Assembly (NCBI GenBank): GCA_013696525.1
Contig: JACCYK010000214.1
Span: 1 to 7,655, forward strand
Length of the DNA: 7,655 nt
Direction of reading: 5' to 3'
Source: Chloroflexia bacterium
Lineage (GTDB): Bacteria; Chloroflexota; Chloroflexia; Thermomicrobiales; UBA6265
The notes under the pieces are model-generated. The model saw only the letters and a list, made by a program, of their open reading frames with translations, ran no database searches and had not been told where the DNA came from. Position numbers and translations under genes: made by a program. Below, in pieces: positions 5,505 through 7,655 of this stretch. Position 1 is the stretch's first letter. Each line of letters starts with the position of its first letter.

Positions 5505-5509
5505 CTCGC

Positions 5510-6322
5510 GTGTTGTTCGATTCACTCTTTCCAGTCGTCGTGGTCATCGTGGTCTTTGTCCTCTTCGTGCTCTTCTCCGCGGTCAAAGTGGTCCAGGAAT
5601 ACGAGCGAGGTGTCGTCTTCCGCCTCGGCCGCCTGGTCGGTCCCCGCGGTCCTGGCCTGATCCTGCTGATCCCCTTCGTGGAACGCATGCAGAAGGTCGA
5701 CTTGCGGACCATCACCATGGATGTGCCATCGCAGGAGGTGATCACCCAGGACAACGTCACGGTCCGGGTCAATGCGGTCGCCTACTTCCGGGTGCTCGAT
5801 CCGAACGCGGCCATCGTCAACATCGCCGATTACATACGGGCCACCTCGCAGATCGCGCAGACCACGTTGCGATCGGTGCTGGGACAGAGCGCGCTGGATG
5901 ATCTCCTGTCCGAACGCGAGAAGATCAACCTCGAATTGCAACGGATCATCGACCAGCAAACCGAGCCGTGGGGGATCAAGGTCAGCATTGTCGAGGTGCG
6001 CGATGTCGAGCTGCCGGAGTCAATGCAACGAGCGATGGCGCGCCAGGCCGAGGCGGAACGAGAGAAGCGAGCCAAGATCATCCATGCCGAGGGTGAGTTC
6101 CAGGCCAGCCAGCAACTGGCCAACGCGGCCGATGTCATCAGCCGCAACCCGGTCACGATTCAGCTCCGCTACTTGCAAACACTGACCGAGATCGGCAACG
6201 AGCAGAACACCACCGTCGTCTTCCCGATCCCGATCGATCTCCTCGGCGGCCTCTTCAACCAAGCGGGCCGGCAGTCGTCAACCCCTCCCGCCCGCGCCCC
6301 GGAATCACGGGCCGCGGACTAA
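5510..6322 (+). CDS. Slipin / stomatin-like SPFH-domain membrane protein
   Basis: This 270-residue protein belongs to the stomatin/prohibitin (SPFH) superfamily, slipin branch. These membrane-anchored oligomers organise membrane microdomains and take part in membrane protein quality control. Residues 8-25 are a Val/Phe-rich membrane anchor ([14 protein letters not shown]). The SPFH core covers about 26-180: [54 protein letters not shown], and [20 protein letters not shown] opening a coiled coil (173-210). The C-terminal region has [20 protein letters not shown], then a hydrophobic stretch [11 protein letters not shown] (239-249) and a Pro/Ser-rich tail. In the archaeal PH1510/PH1511 pair the NfeD protease cuts its slipin in the equivalent hydrophobic region, so the stretch here is the likely target. 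The start is GTG, supported by GAGGAGG five bases upstream. It ends with TAA. The 149 bases to the next gene show no convincing terminator, only a 4-pair stem at 6404-6415. Confidence 0.94.
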   Translation: MLFDSLFPVVVVIVVFVLFVLFSAVKVVQEYERGVVFRLGRLVGPRGPGLILLIPFVERMQKVDLRTITMDVPSQEVITQDNVTVRVNAVAYFRVLDPNAAIVNIADYIRATSQIAQTTLRSVLGQSALDDLLSEREKINLELQRIIDQQTEPWGIKVSIVEVRDVELPESMQRAMARQAEAEREKRAKIIHAEGEFQASQQLANAADVISRNPVTIQLRYLQTLTEIGNEQNTTVVFPIPIDLLGGLFNQAGRQSSTPPARAPESRAAD

Positions 6323-6471
6323 TCTCCAGACAACGGGTCCGCGGCTTGGCATCGAACTTGGGGTAGACATGAAGCAACCCGCGTCCCTTCGCGCCGGCTT
6401 GGACGACTCAAGTCGGGAGGGAGCGGGCTGAGCCGGTGCCGGTAAACGAGCGGGCGCGTGAGGAGCACATG

Positions 6472-7655
6472 ATGCTGAAGCAGAGGTCTCGATCAACCAC
6501 GAGTGAAGCGGTGTCCCAGCTTAGCCGGCGTGGGCTCATCGCCCGGCTGGCGGCGGCGGGGCTCTCCGCCCCCGCGATTGCCGCGGTGTTGCGCGCGCCG
6601 GCGGCCGCTCAGGAGGCGACACCGGCGCCGAATGAAATCCTGGAGTCGCTGGGGAAAAATCCGCAACTGATTCAGCATGGCACCACCACGTTTGAGACGC
6701 CGGTCGACCTGATGGACCAGTTTCTGACCCCGAATGAGGCTTTTTTCATTCGCTCGAACGGCCCGGTCTCCATCGACATTGACCCCGCAGCGTGGCGGCT
6801 CTCGGTGTCCGGGCTGGTCGAGACCGAGCTGGAACTGACCCTGGCCGACCTCCAGGCGATGCCGGCCCACACCCTCACCGCCTTCCTCGAATGCTCCGGC
6901 AACAGCCGCTCCCGCTTCGCCGCCGACGGCGAGCAGGCGGAAGGCACCCAATGGGGCAACGGCGCCATCGGTAACGTGGAGTGGACGGGCGTCATGCTGC
7001 GCGACGTGCTCGACGAGGCGGGCGTGCAGGAAGGCGTGGTCGATGTCGTCTCGACCGGCGGCGATTTCCCGGAGATGCAGCGCGGGTTGCCGCTTGACCA
7101 CGCGCTCGACCCGGGCGTGATGCTGGTCTGGGAGATGAACGGCGAAGCCTTGCCGCAACCAAATGGCGGCCCGGTCCGCCTGCTCGTCCCCGGCTGGGGC
7201 GGCATCGCCTCGACCAAATGGATTGCCGGCCTGGAACTGATCGACCGCCCGTTTGACGGTAGCTTCAACACCGAGAGCTACGTCTTCATCGACCCGAATG
7301 GAGCGGTCTTGCGGCCGGTCCGTGAGATCCCGGCGAAATCGGTCATCACCAGCCCGGTGCCGGATGCTTCCGTGACCGCCGGCGAGCACATGATTTCCGG
7401 ATTCGCCTGGTCCGGCTATGCCGGGATCGATCGGGTCGAGGTCAGCATTGACGGCGGCGATTGGCAAGCGGCCACGATCACCGAGGAAGCGGGGCCGGCC
7501 TCGTGGGTTCGATTTGAATTCCCGTGGGAGGCAGCCGCCGGCGAGCATACCCTGCGCTCCCGCGCCACCGATCAGATCGCCCTCCAACAGCCGGACGAGG
7601 TTCCCTTCAACGCCAAGGGCTACCTGATGAACGCAATCTACGAGGTGCCGGTGAC
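6472..7655 (+). CDS. Sulfite oxidase-family molybdoenzyme, Tat-exported (3' end outside window)
   Basis: This is a molybdopterin-dependent oxidoreductase of the sulfite oxidase/SoxC group; about 394 residues are visible and the frame runs off the window. The N-terminus has a twin-arginine signal (LSRRGLIARLAAAGLSAP, Arg pair about 19-20) with a probable cleavage after APAAA, so the folded enzyme should be exported with its cofactor. The oxidoreductase domain covers about 65-260. ECSGNSRSRF carries the molybdenum-ligand Cys (about 141), and RLLVPGWGGIASTKW (about 236-250) is the family's cofactor-binding motif. The dimerisation domain begins near 285 (IPAKSVITSPVPD) and contains VEVSIDGGDWQAA. 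There is no heme-binding CxxCH in the visible part, so electrons would go to a separate acceptor. AGGAG (6461-6465) is six bases before ATG 6472 and three before ATG 6469, which favours 6472; a GTG at 6436 is less likely. The true substrate could be sulfite or another oxyanion or sulfoxide. Confidence 0.93.
   Translation, partial: MLKQRSRSTTSEAVSQLSRRGLIARLAAAGLSAPAIAAVLRAPAAAQEATPAPNEILESLGKNPQLIQHGTTTFETPVDLMDQFLTPNEAFFIRSNGPVSIDIDPAAWRLSVSGLVETELELTLADLQAMPAHTLTAFLECSGNSRSRFAADGEQAEGTQWGNGAIGNVEWTGVMLRDVLDEAGVQEGVVDVVSTGGDFPEMQRGLPLDHALDPGVMLVWEMNGEALPQPNGGPVRLLVPGWGGIASTKWIAGLELIDRPFDGSFNTESYVFIDPNGAVLRPVREIPAKSVITSPVPDASVTAGEHMISGFAWSGYAGIDRVEVSIDGGDWQAATITEEAGPASWVRFEFPWEAAAGEHTLRSRATDQIALQQPDEVPFNAKGYLMNAIYEVPV

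Noticed and set aside
3912..5525. A 537-codon open frame on the minus strand opposite nfeD
   Set aside because: The translation is dominated by Arg, Asp, Glu and Gly and matches no fold. It mirrors the codon bias of nfeD on the other strand.
6404..6415. Small stem CGAC-TCAA-GTCG between the slipin and molybdoenzyme genes
   Set aside because: Four pairs and no T-run are too little to call a terminator.
6493..7587. A 364-codon open frame on the minus strand opposite the molybdoenzyme
   Set aside because: It is antisense to a clearly recognised gene and has the same Arg/Asp/Gly-rich shadow composition.
1..7655. CRISPR arrays, tRNA or rRNA genes, insertion sequences and attachment sites
   Set aside because: None was found: no regularly spaced repeats, no tRNA-like clover-leaf segment, no transposase or integrase motifs and no terminal inverted repeats with target duplications.

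Overview
This is a GC-rich bacterial chromosomal window with high GC at third codon positions and several GTG starts preceded by purine-rich Shine-Dalgarno (SD) sequences. The gene content fits Chloroflexota, perhaps a Thermomicrobia-like lineage: an HtrA protease beside a NarL/LuxR regulator, a LysN-type aminotransferase, a long NfeD with slipin, and a Tat-exported sulfite-oxidase-type molybdoenzyme. The lineage is an inference from overall look, not from a marker gene. I see no rRNA, tRNA, transposase, phage gene or CRISPR array.

Layout. Bases 2-1080 hold, on the plus strand, the 3' end of an HtrA/DegP-like protease and a NarL/LuxR-type regulator whose receiver domain has lost most of its phosphorylation machinery. 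A fold-type-I aminotransferase on the minus strand (1146-2348) converges on them. A 462-base non-coding stretch (2349-2810) follows, with outward-facing promoter-like sequences and several palindromes. It leads into a short gene of unknown function (2811-3233, plus). A strong imperfect hairpin lies between that gene and a convergent small gene of unknown function (3391-3660, minus). A second non-coding stretch (3661-4001) is the divergent control region between this small gene and the nfeD-slipin operon. It carries two hairpins, an 11-bp-period direct repeat and two -10-like boxes.

Bases 4002-6322 are the best understood part: a membrane-bound ClpP-class serine protease of the long NfeD type, then an SPFH/stomatin-like slipin. 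The two genes are 62 bases apart, with a perfect hairpin between them. Homologous pairs act together in membrane quality control, and the archaeal NfeD cleaves its slipin partner near the slipin C-terminus. The window ends inside a Tat-exported sulfite-oxidase-family molybdoenzyme (6472 to the window end).

No wholly new multi-gene system is evident. The observations most worth following are the degenerate receiver beside the HtrA protease, the two short unknown genes with elaborate upstream DNA, the tandem repeat in the divergent promoter region, and the hairpin separating nfeD from its slipin partner.
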